Shown in pieces: positions 1-8,175 of a DNA stretch of 34,948 nt (positions are counted from its first letter, which is position 1; each line of letters begins with the position of its first letter). Made by a program: the position numbers and the translations under genes. The notes beneath the pieces are model-generated. The model ran no database searches. It saw only the letters and a program-made list of their open reading frames with translations, and was not told the origin of the DNA. Where the stretch lies: the NCBI GenBank assembly GCA_025057645.1, contig JANXBJ010000020.1, positions 1 to 34,948 of the forward strand, given 5' to 3'. The stretch is from Anaerolineales bacterium. GTDB lineage: Bacteria; Chloroflexota; Anaerolineae; Anaerolineales; UBA4823.

Positions 1-704
1 TCGAAGCTTTCCAACGCCTGCGTCCCCCAGCTCACCTTCCTCATCCTCAGATTGGCATCGTCTTTGTCGCCATGCGACGCAATCTCTCCGATCTGCCCGA
101 ACTTTACCGCTGGCGCAAACGGCTGGGTGTTCAACACGTTTTGGTCACCAACGTCTTACCTTACACGGTTGAGATGGTGCGCGAATCGCTTTATGCGCGG
201 GCATTGCATGAACCCCTGTATATTGCCTCCCATTGGGTGCCGTTGCTCGATTTCCCACGCATCCAATTCGACGCCTTGACCGTCGAACCGTTTATCGAGA
301 CGCTGCGCAGTGGCTTCAACGCCAGTTGGGGTGGGGTAAATCTGAGCAGTGCCAACGATTGCTGCCCGTTTATCCAGCGCGGCTCGGTTTCGATCGCTTG
401 GCATGGCGGCGTCAGCCCTTGCTTGCCCTTGTTGCATGACCACACCAGCTACCTCGCTGAAGACCGTCCACGCTACTCCAAAGCCTATTTTGTCGGCAGC
501 CTGAAAGAACGTCCTTTGTTGGCGCTATGGGATGATACTAACTATACTGCTTTCAGGGAAAAAGTACAACGCTTTGACTTTGCTCCCTGTGCAGTGTGTG
601 GTGGTTGTGACCTCTCTCTGGAAAATCGGGAAGACTGTTACGGCAACACATTTCCCACCTGTGGAGGGTGTCTGTATGCGCAAGGAATTGTGCGTTGCCC
701 TTGA
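1..704 (+). CDS. Radical SAM/SPASM maturase, C-terminal part (5' truncated by window edge)
   Basis: The reading frame is open from the first complete codon at position 3, so the gene starts outside the window and the methionine at 72 is internal. The visible part holds the end of a radical SAM barrel (IGIVFVAMRRN, then VLVTNVLPYT) followed by a cysteine-rich SPASM-like tail: CCPF, PCLP, CAVCGGC, NREDCYGN, PTCGGC and a final RCP. These tail cysteines would bind auxiliary iron-sulfur clusters. The spacing resembles maturases that serve tungsten-cofactor aldehyde oxidoreductases, but that assignment is from memory of the family ending and not proven. The SAM-cluster CxxxCxxC motif would lie upstream, outside the window. 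It ends 69 bases before panC and is probably not functionally linked to it. Confidence 0.75.
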   Translation, partial: EAFQRLRPPAHLPHPQIGIVFVAMRRNLSDLPELYRWRKRLGVQHVLVTNVLPYTVEMVRESLYARALHEPLYIASHWVPLLDFPRIQFDALTVEPFIETLRSGFNASWGGVNLSSANDCCPFIQRGSVSIAWHGGVSPCLPLLHDHTSYLAEDRPRYSKAYFVGSLKERPLLALWDDTNYTAFREKVQRFDFAPCAVCGGCDLSLENREDCYGNTFPTCGGCLYAQGIVRCP

Positions 705-717
705 TAGCCTCTGCCCT

Positions 718-743
718 GCACTCCGAAGGAAAGCGGAGAGTGC
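718..743 (+). terminator. Weak stem-loop after the radical SAM gene
   Basis: GCACTCCG (718-725) can pair with CGGAGAGTGC (734-743), leaving a two-base bulge and an 8-base loop. It lies 14 bases after the stop codon, but only a broken T run follows. It may be a poor intrinsic terminator separating this gene from panC. Confidence 0.3.
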
Positions 744-773
744 TCTATTCCATGATAAGATGCGACAGACTCG

Positions 774-1619
774 ATGGAAACGGCAATCACCCTAGATGAA
801 CTGCGCCAAGCGCGCAAAAACCTGCCTGCCCCGCTCGGACTTGTGCCTACCATGGGCTATCTGCATGAGGGGCATCTTTCGCTGGTGCGGGCGGCACGGC
901 GCGAGTGCGCTTCGGTGGTGGTGAGCATTTTTGTCAATCCGACGCAATTCGGCCCGCAGGAGGACTTCGACCGCTATCCCCGCGATCTACCCCGCGATCT
1001 TGCTCTGCTGGAAGCCGAGGGGGTCGACCTGGTCTGGACACCCACCCCTCAGGGGATGTATCCCGAAGGATACCAAACTTGGGTGACGGTCGAAAAGGTG
1101 GCGGCGCCGCTGGAGGGCGCAATGCGCCCCGGTCATTTCCGCGGAGTAGCTACAGTAGTAGTCAAGTTGTTCAACGCTGTCCAGCCGGACCGAGCCTATT
1201 TCGGTCAGAAAGATGCCCAGCAAGCTTTGGTCATTCGCCGTCTGGTTGCCGACCTCAATTTCCCTTTGGAGGTGGTTGTCTGCCCCACGGTCCGGGAGCC
1301 GGACGGGCTGGCTATGTCCAGCCGCAATATCTACCTCAACCCTCAAGAGCGCCGGGCGGCCACGGTGCTCTATTGCGCCCTCACCGCAGCCCAAGCCGCT
1401 TATCAAGCCGGAGAGCGCAATGCAGACCGTCTGCGCCAAGCAATGGAAGCCGTGCTTGCAAGGGAACCGCTAGCCCGGCCCCAATATGTCTCCTGCGCAA
1501 GGCTGGATGACCTGCAAGAGTGGCAGGGAGAAGTGAGCGGTCCAGCGCTGCTCTCCTTGGCGGTTTTCATCGGCGGAACGCGCTTGATCGATAACCTGGT
1601 CTTGGGCGGCGAGCTCTAG
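774..1619 (+). CDS. panC: Pantothenate synthetase (pantoate-beta-alanine ligase)
   Basis: Cytoplasmic enzyme that joins pantoate and beta-alanine with ATP to give pantothenate, AMP and pyrophosphate. The 281-residue length is normal for the family. Diagnostic motifs are in order: [18 protein letters not shown] with the nucleotidyl-transferase HxGH signature (HEGH), [36 protein letters not shown], the FGQKDAQQ pantoate-binding stretch and the MSSRNIYL (KMSKS-like) loop. The ATG at 774 gives the expected short N-terminus ([11 protein letters not shown]); no strong ribosome site is visible. A TGATAAGAT extended -10-like box at 753-761 would give a very short leader. coaX follows after 18 bases, so two enzymes of the coenzyme A route are together. 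panB and panD are not in the window. Confidence 0.96.
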   Translation: METAITLDELRQARKNLPAPLGLVPTMGYLHEGHLSLVRAARRECASVVVSIFVNPTQFGPQEDFDRYPRDLPRDLALLEAEGVDLVWTPTPQGMYPEGYQTWVTVEKVAAPLEGAMRPGHFRGVATVVVKLFNAVQPDRAYFGQKDAQQALVIRRLVADLNFPLEVVVCPTVREPDGLAMSSRNIYLNPQERRAATVLYCALTAAQAAYQAGERNADRLRQAMEAVLAREPLARPQYVSCARLDDLQEWQGEVSGPALLSLAVFIGGTRLIDNLVLGGEL

Positions 1620-1637
1620 AGAGACCGGTAAGGAAAG

Positions 1638-2405
1638 ATGCTTCTGGCGATCGATATCGGCAATACAAACATTACCTTGGGAGTGTATAAAGAGGAGCGC
1701 TTGGGCCCACGCTGGCGCTTGGCTACTGATCACGAGCGGATGCCGGATGAATATGGGTTGCAATTTGTTTTGCTTTTACAACATGCCGGAGTGCCCCCTG
1801 AAGCCCTCATCGGCGTATGCTTGGCTTCTGTCGTGCCACCGGTGACCGGGCGAATCGTCGAGGCTTGCCGCCGCTATCTGGGCCAGGAGCCTCTAGTGGT
1901 GGATGCCGGAGTCAAGACCGGGGTGCGCATCCGCTACGATGACCCGCGCGCTGTCGGGGCCGACCGCATTGTCGACGCGGCCGCAGTCCAGAAGCTTTAC
2001 GGCGGGCCCGCCTGTGTGGTCGATTTTGGCACGGCCACCACCTTTGATGCCATTTCCGCAGAAGGGGATTACCTGGGTGGAGCCATTGCTCCAGGGATCG
2101 GCATCGCCGCCGAGGCGCTCTTTCTGCGCACCGCTAAACTCCCTAGGGTTGACCTGCAACGCCCGCCCGGTGTGATCGGCAAAAATACCGTCCATTCGAT
2201 TCAGTCCGGCCTGTTCTTCGGCTATATAGCCTTAGTAGAGGGGATGGTGGCGCGCTTTCGGGCTGAGTTGGGGGAAAACATGAAGGTGATCGCCACTGGA
2301 GGTTTTGCCGAGCTGATTGCTCGCGAGACCTCGGTCTTGCAGATTATCGCCCCCTGGCTCACTTTAGACGGCTTGAATATCATTTGGAAGCTTAACCGCT
2401 CCTGA
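1638..2405 (+). CDS. coaX: Type III pantothenate kinase
   Basis: Phosphorylates pantothenate to 4'-phosphopantothenate, the first committed step of coenzyme A synthesis. Type III enzymes belong to the ASKHA fold and typically need a monovalent cation. The 255-residue protein shows the N-terminal phosphate loop DIGNTNITLGVY, the GADRIVDAAA motif that contacts pantothenate, the second phosphate motif VVDFGTATTFDAI, and YLGGAIAPGI. An AAGGAAAG ribosome site sits just before the ATG. It probably shares a transcript with panC, so the two act in sequence on pantothenate. It ends facing the minus-strand transporter genes; no convincing terminator was found in the 117-base gap. Confidence 0.96.
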   Translation: MLLAIDIGNTNITLGVYKEERLGPRWRLATDHERMPDEYGLQFVLLLQHAGVPPEALIGVCLASVVPPVTGRIVEACRRYLGQEPLVVDAGVKTGVRIRYDDPRAVGADRIVDAAAVQKLYGGPACVVDFGTATTFDAISAEGDYLGGAIAPGIGIAAEALFLRTAKLPRVDLQRPPGVIGKNTVHSIQSGLFFGYIALVEGMVARFRAELGENMKVIATGGFAELIARETSVLQIIAPWLTLDGLNIIWKLNRS

Positions 2406-2522
2406 GCTCGGCTCCCTGCAGGTTGCCTCAAGCAAAGTGGTGAAGTTCATCCTACGCTATTGGGAAGCAGCTTTGCCTGACACAGGAGGGAGAGACTCAA
2501 AGGAGCTCTCTTAGCGCAAGGC

Positions 2523-3791
2523 TCATTCCTTCTCATACGGCTTTCCGCCCGCTGCAGGCGGTTGGGCGCGACCGATCACACCGGCCAAGACAATGATGGT
2601 AACTAGGTATGGAGCCATCTCCAAAAACTTGTTGTGGATCGGCACCCGCAGGATGGTCAGCTTTCCGGCCAGCGAGTCGGAGAAGCCAAACAGCAACCCA
2701 GCTCCAAAGGCGCCGAACGGATTCCAGTTGCCGAAGATCATCGCCGCCAAGGCGATAAAGCCGCGGCCTGCAGTCAAGACCTCGTCAAAACGCCCCACAG
2801 AACCCAAAGTGAAGTAAGTGCCGGCAAAGCCGGCCACTAACCCACCTAGCAGGACAGCCATATAGCGGGTGCGATTGACCGGGATGCCTAAAGTATCGGC
2901 GGCTTTGGGATGCTCACCTACCGAGCGCAGGCGCAGCCCCCAACGAGTATAGAACAGAGCCACCGTTAGCACCACCACCAACACATACATGGCATATACA
3001 TAGAGATTGTGGCTGAAGAAGATCGGACCAATAAAGGGAATCTGCGATAAGCCGGGGAAGTCCCAGTTGGGGAAGCGACCCGGGTCGTTAAGGTGCTGGT
3101 ATTTTTGCAAGAACTTAGCCGAGAGGAAGGAGGTCAGCCCGGTGGAAAAAATATTGATCACTGTGCCGGCGATAATCTGATTGACCTTATACTTGATCGC
3201 CAGCACCGCCAGCACCCCTCCCAAAAGCAAGCCGCTGAGCATTCCGGTCACCAAGCCGATCCAAAGGTTATGGGTAACGCTGCCGAACAGCGTGGCAGTA
3301 AACGCCGCAGTGAGCATCATCCCTTCGATGGCGATATTGAAGACCCCCGAGCGCTCGCAAAGGATGCCCGAAAGCGCCCCGAGGGTCAACGGCACCGAGC
3401 GGATCACCATCACACGCAGCAATCCGGCCAAGTTCAGGGAAACCCCTGAGGTGCCCCAAGCAAGGAAGGCAAAAATAAAGAAGCCGCTCACAATGCCCAG
3501 CACAAGGTTTGTATACTGCTTAAAACCGCGGGCAAGCTGATAGACACCCAGAAAGGCGGTGAGAAAGATCAAAACCTGCAGAGCCAAGGCAGTTTCGAAC
3601 ACCCAATCGGGCGCTTTCACCTTAGAGCCACCGGGGGTCATCCCAAAGGTGGTCATTACGCCGGGTTCGGTGGTGCGCAGGAAGAAAAACCACATCGCTG
3701 CGGCGACAATCAAAAAGAACACTCCCATTGCCCGTTCGCGAGCAGGGGAGATATACTGACCCGAATTGCGTGAGGTCGCTTGAGCGGTCAT
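2523..3791 (-). CDS. Nucleoside-type ABC transporter permease, second subunit (NupQ/YufQ-like)
   Basis: Inner-membrane permease of the BMP-associated (branched-chain/ribose-like, BPD_transp_2) family. After about 30 polar residues come membrane segments covering nearly all of the 422 residues. The signature stretch GVFNIAIEGMM and, later, RGFIALAAMIFGNWNPFG are typical of the second permease of nucleoside importers such as Bacillus NupQ. An extra N-terminal pair of helices (about 20-110) makes it longer than the roughly 310-320 residues usual in the family. Its start overlaps the stop of the preceding permease by four bases (ATGA, 3788-3791), so the two are translationally coupled. The exact substrate is inferred from the family and from the nearby nucleoside hydrolase. 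Confidence 0.9.
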   Translation of the reverse strand: MTAQATSRNSGQYISPARERAMGVFFLIVAAAMWFFFLRTTEPGVMTTFGMTPGGSKVKAPDWVFETALALQVLIFLTAFLGVYQLARGFKQYTNLVLGIVSGFFIFAFLAWGTSGVSLNLAGLLRVMVIRSVPLTLGALSGILCERSGVFNIAIEGMMLTAAFTATLFGSVTHNLWIGLVTGMLSGLLLGGVLAVLAIKYKVNQIIAGTVINIFSTGLTSFLSAKFLQKYQHLNDPGRFPNWDFPGLSQIPFIGPIFFSHNLYVYAMYVLVVVLTVALFYTRWGLRLRSVGEHPKAADTLGIPVNRTRYMAVLLGGLVAGFAGTYFTLGSVGRFDEVLTAGRGFIALAAMIFGNWNPFGAFGAGLLFGFSDSLAGKLTILRVPIHNKFLEMAPYLVTIIVLAGVIGRAQPPAAGGKPYEKE

Positions 3792-5032
3792 GCCGTTTCT
3801 CCCTCCGAACGGACGGTTAGTTCAACCTCTTTGGGCGGCTTCAGGCGATAGAGGGTGCGGATGATCGCCGGAGCTGCAATAAAGGCAAGGATCATAGCTT
3901 GGATGATCGAAATGATGTCAATGGGAATTCCTGCTGTGAGCTGCATTTGAATGGCTCCGTTGCGCAAAAAGCCAAAAAGCAAAGCCGCCAACACGACCCC
4001 AAGTGGGTGACTGTTGCCGAGCAGCGCAAGGGCGATGCTGTCGAAACCATACCCAGAAGAAAAGGCAACCCCCAAATTGCGATTGACACCCAGCACCTCG
4101 TTAGCGCCGGCAAAACCGGCCAACATGCCCGAAAGCGACATGGTGATCACCGTGCTGCGCACAATATTCATGCCGGCGTAATGGGCGGCGTGGGGATTAG
4201 CACCCACAGTGCGCAGCTCAAATCCCCAAGTGGTCTTGAATAGGAGGAGGTAGACCAAGTAAGCGATGCCGAGTGCGATGAAGAATCCCCAATGAAACCG
4301 ATTGGGATCGGGAAAGAGGCGCGGAATCCAGGCTGTAGTTTCAATCGGCGCGCTGATCGGGGTGGTTTTATTGGGGTCACGCAGGTAGCCCGTCAGGAGG
4401 TACTCGCTCAAACGGAAGGCGACGTAGTTCATCATAATCGTGATGATCACCTCATGCGCACCGGTCTTGGCTTTCAACCAACCGGGCACAAACCCCCATA
4501 GGGCGCCTCCCAGGCCTCCGATCAGGAAGGCCAGAGGAGCATGGACGAGCGCCGGCAAGCCCTTGATAAATACCCCTGCCCATACTGCCGCCAGCGCCCC
4601 GACAAAAATTTGTCCCTCCGCGCCAATGTTGAACAACCCGACTCGAAAACCAAACGCAACGGCTAGGCCAGCGAAGATATAGGGCGTGGCCTGCACTAAG
4701 CTCTCGAAGAAAGGACTAAGAGCGCGGTTGATCTGCAGCCAATCACCGCTCGCAAAGGCAGCAGAAATCTTTACCGGGTCTCCAAAGGCGCCGAGGAACA
4801 AGGCACGATAGGTGTTCCACGCCGCCTGCGCCCCCGCTTTTAGGCCTTCCCCCACGGAGAGACGAAATGCCTCGTACATCGGCTCGGAGCTCAAGGCAGC
4901 AATAATGCCGCCCAGGAATAACCCGGTGAAGATGGCTAAAAAGGTCACCGTTAGAGGACTGCGACGAACTTCCTCTAGGAAAATAAAGAACCCCCTTAGG
5001 CTTTGAGCTGGTTGCTGTCCTAGATTCCTCAT
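3788..5032 (-). CDS. Nucleoside-type ABC transporter permease, first subunit (NupP/YufP-like)
   Basis: Partner permease of the same importer, 414 residues with a cytoplasmic N-terminus and many hydrophobic segments. The family hallmark GLFNIGAEGQIFVGALAAVWAG is present around the end of the first third, followed by KAKTGAHEVIITIMMNYVA, the conserved loop that precedes the pore helices, and GFDSIALALLGNSHPLG near the C-terminus. The length is a little over the usual 350-370 because of an N-terminal extension. Its ATG overlaps the end of the ATPase gene by four bases (5029-5032), giving the coupled order ATPase, first permease, second permease. With the second permease it should form the membrane channel. 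Confidence 0.91.
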   Translation of the reverse strand: MRNLGQQPAQSLRGFFIFLEEVRRSPLTVTFLAIFTGLFLGGIIAALSSEPMYEAFRLSVGEGLKAGAQAAWNTYRALFLGAFGDPVKISAAFASGDWLQINRALSPFFESLVQATPYIFAGLAVAFGFRVGLFNIGAEGQIFVGALAAVWAGVFIKGLPALVHAPLAFLIGGLGGALWGFVPGWLKAKTGAHEVIITIMMNYVAFRLSEYLLTGYLRDPNKTTPISAPIETTAWIPRLFPDPNRFHWGFFIALGIAYLVYLLLFKTTWGFELRTVGANPHAAHYAGMNIVRSTVITMSLSGMLAGFAGANEVLGVNRNLGVAFSSGYGFDSIALALLGNSHPLGVVLAALLFGFLRNGAIQMQLTAGIPIDIISIIQAMILAFIAAPAIIRTLYRLKPPKEVELTVRSEGETA

Positions 5033-6573
5033 CTTTCCACAACCTGGGCTAGGCTAAGGGTTTCAGGTTGCATCCCGGCCATGTAAAGGCCGAGCTCTTC
5101 TTTGGTGGTCTCGGCAGCATTGACTGTGGCAACGATCCGCCCGCGGTACATCACCGCAATCCGGTCCGAGAGTTGTAGGATTTCGTCTAGCTCAGTCGAG
5201 ATCAATAAGACGGCACACCCTTCATCCCGCTTTTCGAGCAAACGGTGATGGATATACTCGATTGAGCCGACATCTAAGCCTCGGGTCGGTTGAGCCGCAA
5301 TCAGCAGCTTGAGCGGACGGGAAAACTCGCGTGCCACGATTACTTTTTGTTGATTGCCGCCGCTCAGTGCGCTGAGTTCGGTAAAGATGCTCGGCGTACG
5401 GATGTCAAATCTGCGCACCAACTCCTCGGCATGGGCAGCAATGGCCGGTTGCTGTAAGACGATCCCTCGGGCGTAGGGCGGTTTATAAAACGTATTCAGA
5501 ATGAAGTTATCTTTGACAGGATAGGTGAGCACCAAGCCATCGCGCTGGCGATCCTCGGGAATATGGGCTGCGCCCATCTCAAAGAACTCTCTAGGGCTGG
5601 CATGAGTCATCACTTTACCGAAAATACGGATTTCGCCTTCGACCGGGTGCTGCATTCCGGTCAGAGCGCGCACTAATTCGGTCTGCCCGTTTCCCTGTAC
5701 TCCCGCGATTCCCAGCACTTCGCCGGCGTGCACCTCAAACGAGACCCCATTGACCGCCACCAGTTGGCGCGCATCTAGCACTTTGAGATTGCGCACCTCG
5801 AGCACTACCTCTTTCGGTTCGGCGGGCTTTTTTTCAATAGCAAACTCAATTTGGCGGCCGACCATCATTGAGGCCAATTTACTCTGATCGGCTTCCTGCG
5901 GCGTTGTCGTCCCCACCACTCTCCCATTGCGGATCACCGTGATACGGTCGGAAAACTCCAGTACTTCACGCAATTTGTGGGTGATGAAGATGATCGACTT
6001 GCCCCCGGCAACTAACGACTTCATGATCTTGAACAACTCGTCTACCTCTTGGGGCGTCAAGACTGCGGTAGGCTCATCCAAGATCAAGATGTTAGCCTCG
6101 CGAAACAGCAGCTTGATGATTTCGACTCGCTGTTGAGCTCCTACCGGAAGGTCCTTGATATAGGCAAAGGGGTCAACTTGGAGGTTGTACTGCTTGGAGA
6201 TCTCGAGGATACGATTAGCAGCGCGGCGGCGGTCAAGAAAACCCCCCCCGCGCACGTATTCATCGCCCAACATTACGTTGTCCACCACGGTAAAGACTGG
6301 CACCAGCATAAAATGTTGGTGCACCATGCCGATCCCGTGGGCGATCGCATCGCGCGGGGAATGGATTTCAGCTTTCTTCCCGTTGACGTAGATTTCCCCC
6401 TCATCCGGCTTGTATAACCCATAGAGGATATTCATTAGGGTTGTTTTCCCCGCGCCGTTTTCACCTAAGAGAGCGTGGATCTCTCCTTCGCGTAAGTCGA
6501 GGTCAATATGGTCGTTGGCAAGCACCCCCGGAAAACGTTTGGTAATCCCGTGCAGTTCAAGGATAACACCCAT
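5029..6573 (-). CDS. Nucleoside-type ABC transporter, double ATP-binding subunit (NupO/YufO-like)
   Basis: Cytoplasmic ATPase carrying two fused nucleotide-binding domains in 514 residues, as in sugar and nucleoside importers. The first half has a full Walker A (GENGAGKTTL), a divergent signature (LPVGAQQRVEI) and Walker B ILILDEPTAVLTP. The second half has a degenerate P-loop (GVQGNGQTELV), the signature LSGGNQQKVIVAREF, and a Walker B region reading LIAAQPTRGLDVG where the acidic residues are lost, as is usual for this type. It leads the transporter operon. The periplasmic BMP-family lipoprotein that normally sits directly upstream is absent; an AI-2E-type gene is there instead. Confidence 0.94.
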   Translation of the reverse strand: MGVILELHGITKRFPGVLANDHIDLDLREGEIHALLGENGAGKTTLMNILYGLYKPDEGEIYVNGKKAEIHSPRDAIAHGIGMVHQHFMLVPVFTVVDNVMLGDEYVRGGGFLDRRRAANRILEISKQYNLQVDPFAYIKDLPVGAQQRVEIIKLLFREANILILDEPTAVLTPQEVDELFKIMKSLVAGGKSIIFITHKLREVLEFSDRITVIRNGRVVGTTTPQEADQSKLASMMVGRQIEFAIEKKPAEPKEVVLEVRNLKVLDARQLVAVNGVSFEVHAGEVLGIAGVQGNGQTELVRALTGMQHPVEGEIRIFGKVMTHASPREFFEMGAAHIPEDRQRDGLVLTYPVKDNFILNTFYKPPYARGIVLQQPAIAAHAEELVRRFDIRTPSIFTELSALSGGNQQKVIVAREFSRPLKLLIAAQPTRGLDVGSIEYIHHRLLEKRDEGCAVLLISTELDEILQLSDRIAVMYRGRIVATVNAAETTKEELGLYMAGMQPETLSLAQVVER

Positions 6574-6605
6574 ACAGGCCTCTCAGCGCTGGAGTGATTA
6601 AGTTG

Positions 6606-6632
6606 ATTTTATCACAGGATAACAAAGCTCAA
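6606..6632 (-). promoter_or_regulatory. Candidate promoter of the nucleoside ABC transporter operon
   Basis: On the minus strand there is TTGAGC, a 15-base spacer and TAAAAT, with TG one base before the -10 (TGATAAAAT, an extended -10). Transcription would start about 25 bases before the ATG at 6573. The short spacer makes the -35 doubtful; the extended -10 is the stronger part. Confidence 0.4.
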
Positions 6633-6829
6633 GGCCTGCTTGCCCTTCTACATATGCCTGACAAGATATCTTAGGGCTTGGACGGATAACTTGGAACATG
6701 GGTGCGCGAAAAGCCCCTCCCATCCCAAGAGGAGAAGCAATGTTCGAAGAGGGCAGTGCATCGCTCAGAGGATTTTGGGAACGGAGAGGCGATGATCCGG
6801 GCCCTATACACGTGTGCTCTGGGTAGCTA

Positions 6830-8053
6830 TCACTTCGCTCGCAAAAGCGCTTTCTTGAGGAATGAAAGCGCCTTTTTCGACCATTCAGCCAGAGCGTTAG
6901 CGGGCTTGGGAGAGGTGAGGCGTTGTTCAGGTGGCCAGGGGTCCAAATCCAACATCTTCCGCACCACATAAGTCGCAACTAATTTCAAGGTAGCCACCAC
7001 GGGGGCGGCAAAAACCAAACCGATAAGACCGATCAAGTTCGCAAAAACAATGGCTGCCACCAAGACCGCTGCAGGGTGCACGCCGAGCGTTTCGCCCATA
7101 AAGCGCGGCGACACGATATGATCGAAAACCTGATCGGTCAGAAAGGCCAGAACCAAGACCAAAGCGGAATACTGGATGGGTTGTAAGCCGAAATAGTTGC
7201 CGGTTTGGAAGTACGTGACCAGAAAGGTGGTGATCCACAAGGCCCAAGGACCGATATAGGGCACCAAGCGACCCACGCCGGCTAACACAGCAATCCCTAC
7301 TGCGTAGCGCACGCCCAAGACGGTAAGCAAGACAAAGTAGGCCAAAACAGCGAGCGAGATGACGATCAACTGACCGCGCAGAAAGTCGTTCCAAATGCGG
7401 CGCAGTTCTGTGCCAAAGCGCTCCAAGTCTGCCTGATAACCTGGGATTTCGATATGAACAAATTCGTGGCGCACCCGCTTGCCGGCATCCGCAAGCAGGA
7501 AGTATGAGACAATCAGAACGAACAGCCCCCACAAGAGAGTGGTTGCCGCAGAAGCAGCGATGCTGCCGATCAAGCTGCCGGCTCGACCCAGCAGGGGTTG
7601 GATGATCGCCAGAGCTTGATTGGCGAGAGCGGGTAGATCGTATTGGGCCAAACTAAATTGAAAGGGTCCGAAGACAAAGGTCTGGCGCGAAATTTGTTCC
7701 AAAAACTGCGGAAAGTTTTTCAAACTGTTCTGAAGAAAACTGAACAAACTTTGCAATTGTTGAACTATTGCTAGGCCGGAAAGAGTGATCAGCCCGATCA
7801 GTATCAAGGAGAGCACGGTGTAGATCAGCACCACTGCTGTTTGCCAGGGAATCTTAAGAGCGTAGCTGAGCCGCTCGGCAACCGGGTAAAGGAGATAGGC
7901 AAGCATAAAGGCTAGGATGAGCGGGCCGACCAAGTGACGGAATTGGATTACCAGCAGCACCAAGAGTCCTACAAAGGACAACCCTACGATCAACTTGGTG
8001 GTAGGCCCCCACTTGGGCGAAGCGGAGGGACCAGGCTCAGACAGAGGGCTCAC
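6830..8053 (-). CDS. AI-2E family membrane transporter/exporter
   Basis: Polytopic membrane protein of the AI-2E exporter family (PF01594; relatives include TqsA, PerM/YdiK and Na+/H+ antiporter-like members). In 407 residues it shows the usual layout: two helices after a short polar N-terminus (LIVGLSFVGLLVLLVIQF, LVGPLILAFMLAYLLYP), a third helix, a long amphipathic middle domain of about 120 residues, then paired helices including VGRLVPYIGPWALWITTFLV and the C-terminal FVSPRFMG-like stretch IVSPRFMGETLGVHPAAVLV. The start is GTG, supported by AAGGAG seven bases upstream, so translation begins at 8053. The gene lies between a glycosidase and the ABC transporter on the same strand. Its substrate cannot be told from sequence. 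Confidence 0.9.
   Translation of the reverse strand: MSPLSEPGPSASPKWGPTTKLIVGLSFVGLLVLLVIQFRHLVGPLILAFMLAYLLYPVAERLSYALKIPWQTAVVLIYTVLSLILIGLITLSGLAIVQQLQSLFSFLQNSLKNFPQFLEQISRQTFVFGPFQFSLAQYDLPALANQALAIIQPLLGRAGSLIGSIAASAATTLLWGLFVLIVSYFLLADAGKRVRHEFVHIEIPGYQADLERFGTELRRIWNDFLRGQLIVISLAVLAYFVLLTVLGVRYAVGIAVLAGVGRLVPYIGPWALWITTFLVTYFQTGNYFGLQPIQYSALVLVLAFLTDQVFDHIVSPRFMGETLGVHPAAVLVAAIVFANLIGLIGLVFAAPVVATLKLVATYVVRKMLDLDPWPPEQRLTSPKPANALAEWSKKALSFLKKALLRAK
6847..6871. terminator. Hairpin inside the last codons of the AI-2E gene
   Basis: GCGCTTTC (6847-6854) and GAAAGCGC (6864-6871) form a perfect 8-bp stem with a 9-base loop. A T run follows on the plus strand and TTTTGC on the minus strand. 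It lies within the coding end of the minus-strand gene, so it could act as an early-placed bidirectional terminator or simply reflect the repeated Lys-Ala-Leu codons there. Confidence 0.3.
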
Positions 8054-8175
8054 TGCTCTTCTCCTTTCCCTGCCCAGTCCAATCCGAGGTATCCGACCGA
8101 AGAGAGACCGACAATTCCTGCCCTCCCGCTCCTTGCTGCGCTTGAAGAGATTAGCCGCTCTCCTGCTGACTTCCT

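Noticed and set aside
987-1439. 150-residue open frame on the minus strand
   Set aside because: Antisense to panC, which is certain.
6574-6829. Possible purine riboswitch before the nucleoside transporter
   Set aside because: The conserved TA-TA-rich purine-aptamer core was looked for by eye on the minus strand and not found.
6598-6978. 126-residue open frame on the minus strand after the AI-2E gene
   Set aside because: It overlaps the end of the AI-2E gene in another frame, has no ribosome site and no recognisable motif.
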